Shown in pieces: positions 19,146-28,049 of a stretch of DNA of 64,000 nt (positions are counted from its first letter, which is position 1; every line of letters starts with the position of its first letter). The stretch comes from Ceratothoa steindachneri. Lineage: Eukaryota; Arthropoda; Malacostraca; Isopoda; Cymothoidae. The position numbers and the translations under genes are program-made. The notes below the pieces were generated by a model. It was not told the origin of the DNA. It saw only the letters and a list, made by a program, of their open reading frames with translations, and did not search any database. Location of the stretch: contig OZ018319.1 of the NCBI GenBank assembly GCA_963969495.1, forward strand, positions 202,011,278 to 202,075,277, in the 5' to 3' direction.

Positions 19146-22100
19146 GGGTGCATGAGTGTGAGTAATGTGTTGGTAAGTCTGTCTAGTGTGAAAGTGCTGT
19201 CTGGTAGGAAGTATGAGTGTCTGAGTGTGAAGGTGGAGTTGAATGGAATTGAGTGTTTGGCTTTAATAAATTCTGGATGCAAGGCGAGCTTGGTGTATAA
19301 AGATGTGTATGACAAGTTTAGCGAAAAAGCCCTCCTGTCTGAGTGCAAGGGTAGTTTAGTAGGTATTGGTAATAGGAGAGTGCCTGTGATTGGAATGATA
19401 AGGTCACCTGTTCGAATGCATGGTATGATGATGAATGAATGTGAATTTTCTGTGATTGATAAGGTGAGTAGTGAGTATGTTGTGATTTTGGGCTATGATT
19501 TTATGAAAATGAATCGTATGGTTGTGCATCCTGCGAGTGATCAGATTGAGAGAAAGATTGGTAAAAATGGGGTGTATAAGTTGTATGTAGGGAAAGATGG
19601 TAGCGTTTTGAGGAGTGTGTTTACTGGTATTGAGGTGACTGCTATGGAGAGTGTAAGGCTTGTGAAGGGTGAAAGGGTGTCTGTTAGAGTGAGTTGGAGT
19701 AAGGATGTTAGTTTGAATGTGAGTGAGAACACTGTGATATTGGATGGAAAGGATGCGTGTTATAAGGTAAGGCGTGTTGCTTGTGTGTTTGATGGCTTGA
19801 TGAGAATGAATGATCCTTTTGTATGTGTGCAGGCAGACCCCAGTGTGAAAGGGCAGGTGAGGGGAATCCAAGTCGGAGATGTACTGGGCCACCTCTCCAC
19901 TGTCAATGAGGTAGGTATGGATGATAGTACGGATATCAGGGTGAATGTTGCGAATGAAAAGACATGTGAATGGATGTATAATGAGGTGAAGGACATGGTG
20001 AAATTGGATGGATGTTTGACTGAGTATGAAAGGGAGGATGTGTATCGAATGATATTTGAGCGAAAGGGAGCCCTCAGTAAGGGTGATCTGGATTTCGGGG
20101 TTGCAAAGCTCCCGGAATTCAAGATTGTCCTGAAGGAGGACTCCCCAATCTATCAGCGGCCGAGGCATTTCCCACGTCCGGTTGCTGAAGAGATTGAGGA
20201 GCAGTGTTTGGAATTGGAGCAATTGGGGGTGATTGAGGAGAGTGAGAGTGCATGGAATAGTCCAATTGTACCTGTACGTAAGCCGGATGGAAGATTGCGT
20301 CTGTGTGTGGATTATCGAAAGGTGAATGAAAGGACTGTGAAAGAAAGGTTTGCGATGTGTATGGTATCTGAGTGTGTGTATAGTATGCATGGGATGGAGT
20401 GGTTTACGAAGCTGGATCTGGTACGGGGGTATTACCAGATGCCCATTGCTGAGGAGAGCCGGCCAGTAACTGCCTTCTCTTCCTCAAAGAGGCATTACCA
20501 GTTCCGGAACCTCAGCTTTGGGTTGGCTAATGCTCCCGGAGCCATCCAGCGGGCAATGAATGTTGTGTTGAGTAAGTTTGCGAGTAAGAATGTGATTGCG
20601 TTTATAGATGATATTTTGATTATGACTGAGACTTTTGAGGAGCATATGAGATTGGTGAATGATGTGTTGAGAACGTTGGAGAGTGTTGGTGTGAAGGTGA
20701 AAGTGGCGAAGTGTGAATGGTTTGCGAAAGAAGTGGAATTCCTTGGGCATATGGTGAGTGAGAATGGATTGCGTAAATCATCGAAGTATGTTGAGAAGGT
20801 GCGAATGTTTCCTAAACCGGTGACTGTGAAGCAACTGAAGTCATTTTTGGGTTTGATTGAGTTCCAGCGAAAGTTTATACGTGATTGTTCTGGTGTGAGT
20901 AAGCCTCTGACTGAGTGGATGGGCAAGAAAGGTAGTACGGTTGTCAAGTGGAATGATAAGATGAATGAGGCGTATGAGAGACTGAAGGAGGCAGCGGCTG
21001 AAGATGTTGAATTAGCTTACCCAGATTATAGTGTAAATGCTAAAATGCTTGAATTGTATACAGATGTGAGTGGGTATTGTATGGGAGGTTTTCTGATGCA
21101 AGAGCAGCGTTTGAATGGAGAGAATGTCAGGCGAATAATTGGGTATGTATCCAAGGCTATGAATGTTGCAGAACGAAAGTATTCGACTGTGGAACGAGAG
21201 CTGGCTGCAATAAGATATTGTTTGAAAGTGTTGCGTCCATTTTTGTATGGTGTGAGGTTTGTGATAAAAACCGATCATCAACCTCTTGTGTATCTGCAGC
21301 GTATGAAGTGGGCTGATAGTAGGATTGCAAGGACTTTGGAAGATTTGAGTGACTTTGACTATGTGATTGAGTATGTGCCTGGTGAACGGAATGGAGTGGC
21401 TGATTTGATGTCAAGGTATCCTGGTACGAATGATGAAAATGTGTGTGGAGTGAGTGATCCTGAGTATTTGCCGAAAGGAATTATGAATGGAAAAGAGAGT
21501 AAGGGTGGTGGTGATTCCTTGTTTGAGAGTGTATGGAATGGTTTGCAAGATTTGAAGAGTGATGGAGTAGATGTGAGAGTGCCCGATAGTGTAGATGATT
21601 TAAGGAAGGAGGTAATGAATGAAGTGTGTAGTAAGCCTGAAAGCATTGGTATGGCAAAGGTGCGGAACTTCATGAAAGAATTGAGAGCGATGTGTATGCA
21701 AGGGGTCCCGCCATTTCAGGAAGTGTTGATTGTAGTGAGTTGTTTCTATGGAGTGATTGTTTATGTGCACTTTGGTGGTGAGAGGCCGATTGTGTACAAG
21801 GATGAGAAGATGAAGGGTTTGAATCCTAATGTGGTACATCTGCAATGTTTGAGCGGTGTGCACTACAATTGGGTAATTGAAAAGTGTTCATATATAAGAG
21901 AGAAGAATGATTGTCTGGATGAAGATGAGTGTGTGTTGAGTGATGATATGGGAGTTAATGACAGTGTGGATATCAGTGCTGATGTTGGTGTGCTTGTTCC
22001 TTCTGTGTATTGCGAACATGGTGGACCTGATATGATGGAAGCGAGAGTGAAAGTTAGTGAAAGGTTGTTCTGTGGTTTGATTGATACTGGAGCGCAAGTG

Positions 22101-24449
22101 TCTTTAGTGAATGAGAATATTCTGAGTAAGTATGAAGAGTTTAGATGTTGCGAGCATAAACCTGTGAAGTTACGGATAAGTGGATTAGGGAATGGCATGA
22201 TAGTGGCATGGGAACAGGTTAGTCTGAAAGTGAGTTTGGGTAATGGTGTGAATGTGAAGCATGACTTTGTGATTCCGAAAGGTGAGCAAATGCCTTGTTG
22301 TTTCTTGCTTGGTGTAGACTTTATGAGATTAAATGATTTGTCTTTGGATGCTGATAAGGATTGTCTTATGAAAGGTGAATGTGAGGTGATGAAGTTGAAT
22401 GAGTGTGCAAAGAATGTTGTCAAGTTTTGCGGTATGATTGAGTTGGTCATGGATGATGAGAATGAGATTTTAAGTGATGATGATATTCTAGAGATGCAAG
22501 AGATGTGTCCTTTTGTTAGTGAGTTGAAGAGGTGTGTAATGATGCGTGTTGATTTGAATGAATGGCCAGAGTGTTTAAGTGATTTTAAAAGGTATGCTAA
22601 GGATTTTGTTGTTTGTATGGATGTTGTATATTTTGTGAGGCATGTGAAGGGTGGTGATGATATGTATGTACCTGTGATGTCCTTAGTTGGTATGATTGGT
22701 CTGGTGAAGGTTGTGCATGATAATTATGGGCATATGGGTAAGTTTAAGCTGTGGGAGTGTATGAAGGAGCATGTGTTCCACCCGTTTCTGAGAACTGTTG
22801 TGAATGATGTTGCAACTACGTGTGAAAGGTGTCAGAAGCGAAAGGTGCAAGGTGTGCAAGTGAAACCACCGATGTTGAAAGTTGATGCGAAAGAACCGTT
22901 TGAATTGGTAGTGATTGATTGTGTGTCTTTGCCGCGTACGAGTGCTGGGAATGTTGGTATGGTTGTGATGGTTGACCATAAAAGTAAGTTTGTGTATGCA
23001 GCGCCTGTGAGAGATAAAAGGAGTGTGACTGTTGCGCGTGTGGTTGAGCAGTTGTTTTTTCCTATGTGTGTATGGAAGCCTAGAAGATGTCTGAGTGATA
23101 ATGGGCCTGAATTTGTAGGGGAAGTGTTTGAGCAAATGTTGAGAGAGAATGGTGTGGAGCATGTGAGAACAACTCCGTATGTACTGTCTTCAAATGGATT
23201 GGCTGAACGGACTATAAGAACCTTGTGTGAGATGTTGAGAATGATGAGTACGACAGTGAATGACTGGGATGTGTGTCTGGGGAGAGTGTTGTGGGCGTAT
23301 AATTCAACTGTGCATAGTGCAACTGGAATGTCCCCATGTCAGTTTGTGATGAATTTTGAAAGGCGAGTGAAAGATAGGTTTCGTTTGAGTGAAAGTGAGC
23401 AGAGTGTATGGCGTGAGGCGCATGAAAGGTTCCGTTCATTTGAATTAGGTACAAAAGTATTGAAGGTGAAAGAAGTGAAGGGTAGGTTGAATGTATCAAA
23501 GATGAGTGAGAAGTTTGATGGACCTTATAGAGTTGTGAGGGTTTGGGAAAATGGAGTGACATATGTTTTGGAGAGTTTGAATGACGGCATGACTGAGAGA
23601 GTGCGGGCTCATCAGAGTCAGTTAAGGAGATGGAGAGAACCTCCTGACTACCTGGTGAGCCATCTGGTGTATGGACTGTGTAGAGAGAGAGGTAAAGTGC
23701 ATGCTGATGAGATTGAATGTGAGAGTATGGATCTGTCTGGGAAAGAGCTAGTCTTAGTCTCGAGGAGTAGAAAGCGTACAAAGAAGAGTGAAAGGAAGAA
23801 TGCAAGTACGAATGAAAGTAAGTCTGAGCAGAGTGTTTCTGGTATGGGGGATCTTGAAAGGGAGATTGAGTTTTTGCATAGACAGGTGAGTGATTTGGCT
23901 GGTATAAGTAGACGAGTGAGTGAGCTGCCTGTGCCAAATTTTTCTGGTTTTGGGAACAGTATGAATGATAGTGTGTTTGGGCAGAATGAACCTAGTGTGG
24001 CTGATTTTTCGGGTTTTACGAATGGTAATAGTAGGGATGAGTTTGATATAGTGAATGATGAAGTGGCTGATTTTTCAGGTTTCTGGTGGGAACCAGTCAA
24101 AGGGGTTTCTGGTATGCCTGTTGAGAATACAGGGGATGTGAGTGACCTGTCTGTTTCGCAAGAATGTACCTTGAGTTGGATGAGAGCTGTGAGTGAGGAG
24201 CTGATGAATGGGGGTATGAAGAGTGAGGGTTCTGAACGGAAGAGTATGAAAGAATTCTGTCATGAGATGGGAGAACTGGTAATGAGGGCTAAGAGTATGG
24301 TTGATGAGATGATAAATAGTGACGATGAGACTGACAGGACGACTGACGAACAACCCCGACTAATTGCTACGCGTAGCCAGGGACCAGTAGACGAGTGTGA
24401 ATGGGTGCAGAAGGGTGAGATTGAGCACAAGTGGTACCGTGAAGAGTGA
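19110..24449 (+). CDS. pol: Gypsy copy A Pol: PR1-RT-RNase H-OTU-like-PR2-integrase
   Basis: Residues are numbered from the first Met (19152); -1 frameshifted reading would start at 19110. PR1: residues 30-130, INSGC at 39-43 and ILGYDFM later; the catalytic Asp is Asn40 here, Asp in B and C. RT: about 330-560, FIDDI with D486/D487. RNase H: from about 630, YTDVSG with D638. OTU-like: about 780-910, GGGDSLF (D788, S789) and HYNWV (H904). PR2: about 965-1080, LIDTGAQVSLVN (D978) and LLGVDFMRLN. Integrase: zinc site H1189, H1194, C1224, C1227; DD35E triad D1256, D1316, E1352; GPY motif KFDGPYRVVRV. Tail to 1765 with three FSGF repeats. Unbroken, but PR1 is probably inactive and gag is broken. 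Confidence 0.9.
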   Translation: MNGKRVPAEVSSGCMSVSNVLVSLSSVKVLSGRKYECLSVKVELNGIECLALINSGCKASLVYKDVYDKFSEKALLSECKGSLVGIGNRRVPVIGMIRSPVRMHGMMMNECEFSVIDKVSSEYVVILGYDFMKMNRMVVHPASDQIERKIGKNGVYKLYVGKDGSVLRSVFTGIEVTAMESVRLVKGERVSVRVSWSKDVSLNVSENTVILDGKDACYKVRRVACVFDGLMRMNDPFVCVQADPSVKGQVRGIQVGDVLGHLSTVNEVGMDDSTDIRVNVANEKTCEWMYNEVKDMVKLDGCLTEYEREDVYRMIFERKGALSKGDLDFGVAKLPEFKIVLKEDSPIYQRPRHFPRPVAEEIEEQCLELEQLGVIEESESAWNSPIVPVRKPDGRLRLCVDYRKVNERTVKERFAMCMVSECVYSMHGMEWFTKLDLVRGYYQMPIAEESRPVTAFSSSKRHYQFRNLSFGLANAPGAIQRAMNVVLSKFASKNVIAFIDDILIMTETFEEHMRLVNDVLRTLESVGVKVKVAKCEWFAKEVEFLGHMVSENGLRKSSKYVEKVRMFPKPVTVKQLKSFLGLIEFQRKFIRDCSGVSKPLTEWMGKKGSTVVKWNDKMNEAYERLKEAAAEDVELAYPDYSVNAKMLELYTDVSGYCMGGFLMQEQRLNGENVRRIIGYVSKAMNVAERKYSTVERELAAIRYCLKVLRPFLYGVRFVIKTDHQPLVYLQRMKWADSRIARTLEDLSDFDYVIEYVPGERNGVADLMSRYPGTNDENVCGVSDPEYLPKGIMNGKESKGGGDSLFESVWNGLQDLKSDGVDVRVPDSVDDLRKEVMNEVCSKPESIGMAKVRNFMKELRAMCMQGVPPFQEVLIVVSCFYGVIVYVHFGGERPIVYKDEKMKGLNPNVVHLQCLSGVHYNWVIEKCSYIREKNDCLDEDECVLSDDMGVNDSVDISADVGVLVPSVYCEHGGPDMMEARVKVSERLFCGLIDTGAQVSLVNENILSKYEEFRCCEHKPVKLRISGLGNGMIVAWEQVSLKVSLGNGVNVKHDFVIPKGEQMPCCFLLGVDFMRLNDLSLDADKDCLMKGECEVMKLNECAKNVVKFCGMIELVMDDENEILSDDDILEMQEMCPFVSELKRCVMMRVDLNEWPECLSDFKRYAKDFVVCMDVVYFVRHVKGGDDMYVPVMSLVGMIGLVKVVHDNYGHMGKFKLWECMKEHVFHPFLRTVVNDVATTCERCQKRKVQGVQVKPPMLKVDAKEPFELVVIDCVSLPRTSAGNVGMVVMVDHKSKFVYAAPVRDKRSVTVARVVEQLFFPMCVWKPRRCLSDNGPEFVGEVFEQMLRENGVEHVRTTPYVLSSNGLAERTIRTLCEMLRMMSTTVNDWDVCLGRVLWAYNSTVHSATGMSPCQFVMNFERRVKDRFRLSESEQSVWREAHERFRSFELGTKVLKVKEVKGRLNVSKMSEKFDGPYRVVRVWENGVTYVLESLNDGMTERVRAHQSQLRRWREPPDYLVSHLVYGLCRERGKVHADEIECESMDLSGKELVLVSRSRKRTKKSERKNASTNESKSEQSVSGMGDLEREIEFLHRQVSDLAGISRRVSELPVPNFSGFGNSMNDSVFGQNEPSVADFSGFTNGNSRDEFDIVNDEVADFSGFWWEPVKGVSGMPVENTGDVSDLSVSQECTLSWMRAVSEELMNGGMKSEGSERKSMKEFCHEMGELVMRAKSMVDEMINSDDETDRTTDEQPRLIATRSQGPVDECEWVQKGEIEHKWYREE

Positions 24450-24485
24450 TTGAAAGGGTTTAGTGAGTGGCTGGTCGAATGGCTT

Positions 24486-24498
24486 AAGGAAGGAGGGG
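24486..24498 (+). promoter_or_regulatory. Polypurine tract, copy A
   Basis: AAGGAAGGAGGGG directly precedes the 3' LTR and is the expected primer site for plus-strand DNA synthesis. Confidence 0.9.
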
Positions 24499-25349
24499 TG
24501 TGGTGGGGCGAATGTGAGTGTGTGTAAAAGGGCCATTCTCCCACCCCTTTTCTCAGTACCCTCTCCCTCCCTCTGTAAGAATGTGTGTGAATGGGAATGG
24601 GTTTGTTTTATTTTTGTTTAATTCATGTATAAAATGATTACCATGTTTTTCTTTCTTTCCAGGCGTTATTCTGGAAAGATAATAGCTAATAATAAGATAT
24701 TATTTTGTATTAAGAAAATTTAACGAAGCTTTATTCTGGAAAGAGGTAAGCTAGTCAATGTATTTTCGGGTAATGCCCACTTATTAGTTTCGCCATCCAT
24801 GTAAAAATAAATGGGTCACTGAAGGAGGATATATCTCTTCTTCAGAGAGAGTGGAAGTGTGGACTGGAAGCAAGAGGGGTTCTGTAGAAGAGTGCTCCAC
24901 CCAGCCCTGAGAGGAGGGCTTTCGTGTCTCTATCCACCTGAACCGCCATACCTGCCTTCGTTGACAATACTGCCTCCTTCTAGTTAACCAACTACCACCC
25001 ACCTCCAGCAAGACATAGCGCGTGTCCCCTTTTCGTTCGGTTGTGGTTGTTTTTTTGTTTTGTCTAGAATTTACGTAAATTGTTGTATCCACCCGTTATA
25101 GGATTCTCGTTTGGTATCATTATTTTTATTTGGGAATTTAGCCTCATTTTGAAGTGTGCACACTTCCCTAGTAAAATATAAAATTTTTGTAAATATAAAC
25201 TGTAGCTATCATTGTATTTTTTTTGTAAGTAAAGGGACTGTATATACAATCCGTTTTATTCTCCCTCGATTTCTCACGTCTGGACAGTGTAGGAAGCGGG
25301 TTGGATCGATTATCGATTGGGATTAGAGATCTATTTTCGGCCCGCTACA
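24499..25349 (+). repeat. 3' LTR of Gypsy copy A (851 bp)
   Basis: Nearly identical to 14408-15260. By eye the differences are about five substitutions plus a two-base indel in a T-rich run; at least two of the substitutions are at CpG sites. The LTR is followed at 25350-25353 by GTGC, matching 14404-14407. Confidence 0.93.
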
Positions 25350-26848
25350 GTGCCATGGGTCCTGATAACCTCCATCCACGCCTTCTAAAAGAATGCGCAT
25401 CAGAACTGGCTTACCCTCTGTCCATCATTTTCAATAAGTCTATGTCATCTGTTGCCGTACCTCAGACTTGGAAAACATCTCATGTTTGCCCAATCTATAA
25501 GATAGGATCCCGTAGTGATCCACTGAACTATCGCCCGATTAGTTTAAACCCCACTCCCTGCAAGACAATTGAACGCATTATTTGCAAGTCACTATTTGGA
25601 TTCATAGAAGATCATCTAATTTTTGATGAGTCCCAATTTGGTTTTAGGCCCAACCGTTCAGTCACTGACCAACTTTTACTCACTTACGACTACATAACTT
25701 ACTGGTATGATCAAGGACAAGTGGTTGATTTAATTCTATTTGACTTTGTTAAGGCGTTTGACCGAGTGCATCACCAGACACTCATTGACAAACTAGTGGC
25801 GATTGGTATCTCCGGCAATCTGTTACAGTGGATCAGCAGTTTTCTACCTCGCCGCTGAATGAAGGTCTCAATAAATGGATACACAAGCCTGGCAAAACCA
25901 GTCTTAAGTGGAGTTCCCCAGGGTTCGGTTCTGGGCCCATTGTTGTTTCTCATATTCATAAATCACACCTGCTTCCAAATTCAGTGCAACTTTAAGATGT
26001 TTGCTGATGACCTCAAATTATATTTTCACTCCTCAGCCCCATCCCTTGGCTGCTCCTTATCTCTTCTAGGTATGCAGGATAATATTGATTTACTATCTTC
26101 CACTGCTGCTTCTTGGGGGCTAAGGTTTTCTACCAGTAAATGTGTCCATCTCCGCTTTGCTAGACAGCGCTGTGTCCAGTCAGATGATCTCCTTACTCCC
26201 ATATACATCCTAAATGACATTCCTATAAATCAATGCTTCTCTCACAAGGATTTGGGAATAACTGTGGATAGGAAACTGAAATTCCACCAGCACATAAGCT
26301 CTGCAACTGCTAAAGCCGGAGGTATTGCCACTAATCTTTTAAAATCAACTGTTACTCGCTCGGCTATCTTCATGTCAACCCTTTTCATCTCTGATGTCCG
26401 ACCGATTCTAGATTTTGCATCTCCAATTTGGAATCTTGGGTTCCAGGGCCAAAATCAGCTTCTGGAATCTGTTCAACGCAGATGGACAAAACAGGTTGCT
26501 GGTCTGACTGATCTTCCATACCTTGACAGGCTGACAACTTTGGGATTATTCTCCGTGAAGGGTAGGCTGTTAAGGCAGGACCTTATTTATTGCTATCGTA
26601 TATTCCACGATTTAACCATCATCTCCCCTTCCAACATCTTCACAATGGCACCTACTGTTGGCACAAGAGGTCATAAATTTAAGATTCAGATGCAGCATTG
26701 TCAGTTGGAAGCTCGTAGACGATTTTTCTCTTGTCGAATTATCCAAAAATGGAATTCTCTACCCCAAGATATTGTTGATGCTCCGAGCCTCACTGCGTTT
26801 AAGTCTAGACTGCAGTACTTTCTCGGTGAAGAATTGTTCCACCTTTGA
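25350..26848 (+). pseudogene. LINE ORF2, reverse transcriptase (3' half)
   Basis: Continues the protein broken at 14407, starting MGPDNLHPRLLKECASELA. RT motifs: YRPISLNPTPCKTIER, SQFGFRPNRSVTDQLLL, LILFDFVKAFDRVHH (first Asp), a TGA stop at 25856-25858, then SGVPQGSVLGPLLFLIFIN and MFADDLKLYF (catalytic Asp pair), and the C-terminal FLGEELFHL ending at 26848. One stop inside RT and stops in ORF1 make the copy inactive; the frame is otherwise well kept. Confidence 0.88.
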
Positions 26849-27168
26849 CCTACTGCCAGTTCATTTCAATCTCAATTTGTTATATTTTCAAGGTATTTTA
26901 TATTGAGGATACACTTAGCCAGTCATTAATGATATATTTGAGTAAACCTCCCGTGTAGCCTGACTGGAGTATCTGTCTTCGACTTTTGGGCCTGTCCCTC
27001 TCCTATCCGGTCTGGCTGGACTAGAGTGGTAGGGCCCTACCAGGTAATTGAAATTACTCTCTCGGATTGTGTTGACGTATCTGATTAGCTCCGCATAACT
27101 AATATTTCATTAACTAAATCTTTCTATATATATTTGTAGTAATTAAGGTTTCCTGCACTTATTTATAA
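26849..27168 (+). other. LINE 3' UTR and spacer
   Basis: Follows the RT stop and probably contains the 3' untranslated region of the CR1-like LINE up to about 27130. No microsatellite tail is clear. Nothing else is recognised. Confidence 0.45.
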
Positions 27169-27334
27169 TTGGGAGCTTATACAGGCCTACTGATTTCCGG
27201 TAGGTCTTTTGAAATGGAGGATGACCCCAATGGGTCTCCTCCTGATAATATAAATCTTCCATTCAAATACTTAATAGTACCTGTAAAAGAAGATGATAAA
27301 TTTAATGACAAGCCCCTTCAATTTAGCATTGCCC
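27169..27334 (+). other. Short open segment of unknown origin
   Basis: An open frame (MEDDPNGSPPDNINLPFKYL from 27214) reads straight into the truncated LINE at about 27335. The first part matches nothing I recognise. It may be the start of an ORF1 from another LINE, or chance. A host exon is possible but unsupported. Confidence 0.3.
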
Positions 27335-27960
27335 TTAGGTGTGTGAGAGGGGATATGATTGAGCTCTTTAAAATTTTTTATGGGATAGATACATTGGATG
27401 TTAGCAAGTTTTTTGAGTTAGATGATGAAAATCGGACTAGAGGTCGCCATTTGAAAATTAAAAAGCAAGGGTGTAGGTTGGATTTAAGAAAATATTTTTT
27501 CACCAATAGAGTGGTAGACTTCTGGAACAAATTGCCGCGGAGGGTAGTAGGTAGTCCAAATTTAAATGTATTTAAGAGTAGGTTGGATGAGTTTATGGGG
27601 AGGGAAGGTTGTGATGGTTCCTAAGTTTGATATATATTAATATTGTTTGTATATATCTATAGCTGCAGGATTTAGTTCTTGACAAGCCTTGATTGGTGAT
27701 ACCCTTGTTTCTGGACGCAATCTGCTGGATGTAGTTTTCCTGGTAGTTTGAGTGCCTTAAGAAAGAGGCCATTTGACTCGGATGACCTATGATGAGCCCT
27801 TGTGGCTTTTGTCATCTGTTATATTATATTGTGGGGGACTTTGATTTTGTCTTTCCCTGGTGATGGTGCTTTTTGTTGTTGGGTTTTGATGGATGTGGAT
27901 GACCTTTGATAGGCCCTTGTGGCTTTTGTCATCTGTGAAATTATGTTATGTTATGTTATA
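27335..27960 (+). mobile_element. 5'-truncated CR1/L2-like LINE fragment
   Basis: The plus strand encodes the C-terminus of the same protein as 16760-18430: RCVRGDMIELFKIF, FFELDDENRTRGRHLKIKK, and VGSPNLNVFKSRLDEFMG ending at 27624. It is followed by the same 3' UTR, including both GGATGAC...GTCATC hairpins (27779-27937), and a TTATG-type tail (27941-27960). Only the last ~95 codons are present. Confidence 0.88.
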
Positions 27961-28018
27961 TTGGAACACAGTAAAAATAGCTTACGTCCTATCGTTCATG
28001 CCGCTGATCATAATGTTT
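27961..28018 (-). mobile_element. Solo terminus of a TIR DNA transposon
   Basis: The segment TTGGAACACAGTAAAAATAG to CATAATGTTTA matches the right end of the 572-bp element at 36191-36762 (GGAACACGGACAAAATAG to ACATATTTA). Only this end is present. The bases after it (GGAATGTTAGCTACAAGAG) resemble the CR1/L2 coding segment NVSYKSK. Confidence 0.55.
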
Positions 28019-28049
28019 ACCGGAATGTTAGCTACAAGAGTAAAAGGTT

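Larger units (their letters stand above)
14408..25349 (+). mobile_element. Ty3/Gypsy LTR retrotransposon, copy A
   Basis: A complete element: 5' LTR (14408-15260), PBS, gag, pol, polypurine tract and 3' LTR (24499-25349), flanked by the 4-bp duplication GTGC. The LTRs differ by about five substitutions and a small indel (hand count), indicating a fairly recent insertion. Gag is broken by a 4-bp loss and a 2-kb LINE at 16422-18430; pol is open over 1765 residues. There is no env. The family is shared with copies B and C and, more distantly, with 38140-43137. Confidence 0.93.
12085..27130 (+). mobile_element. CR1-like LINE split by Gypsy copy A
   Basis: A plus-strand LINE with ORF1 (PHD-type finger, then an RRM-like region), endonuclease and RT. 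The coding sequence stops at 14407 and resumes at 25354 within the same codon context, exactly at the ends of Gypsy copy A. The four bases GTGC are present on both sides (14404-14407 and 25350-25353), so the split is a simple insertion. ORF1 and RT contain stops and the copy is inactive. The 3' end is approximate; clade placement within CR1/Jockey-like LINEs is by motif impression only. Confidence 0.75.

Noticed and set aside
19404..20390. Long antisense frames opposite Gypsy gag and pol (for example 15570-16478, 19404-20390, 23212-23937, 48287-49105)
   Set aside because: They are His/Ser/Thr-rich shadows that recur opposite each copy because the sense strand is G/A/T rich. No domain is recognised.
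21077..21316. Small Cys-rich frame at 21077-21316, repeated at 58945-59184
   Set aside because: It overlaps RNase H of pol in another frame on the same strand and recurs only because pol recurs.
24450..24498. An env gene after pol in the Gypsy copies
   Set aside because: Only about 50 bases separate the pol stop from the 3' LTR, and the Pol tail shows no signal peptide or membrane segment, so there is no envelope protein.
27169..27624. A single host gene at 27169-27624
   Set aside because: Its C-terminal two thirds are the end of a CR1/L2 RT also found at 16760-17060, followed by that LINE's 3' UTR, so it is a transposon fragment.
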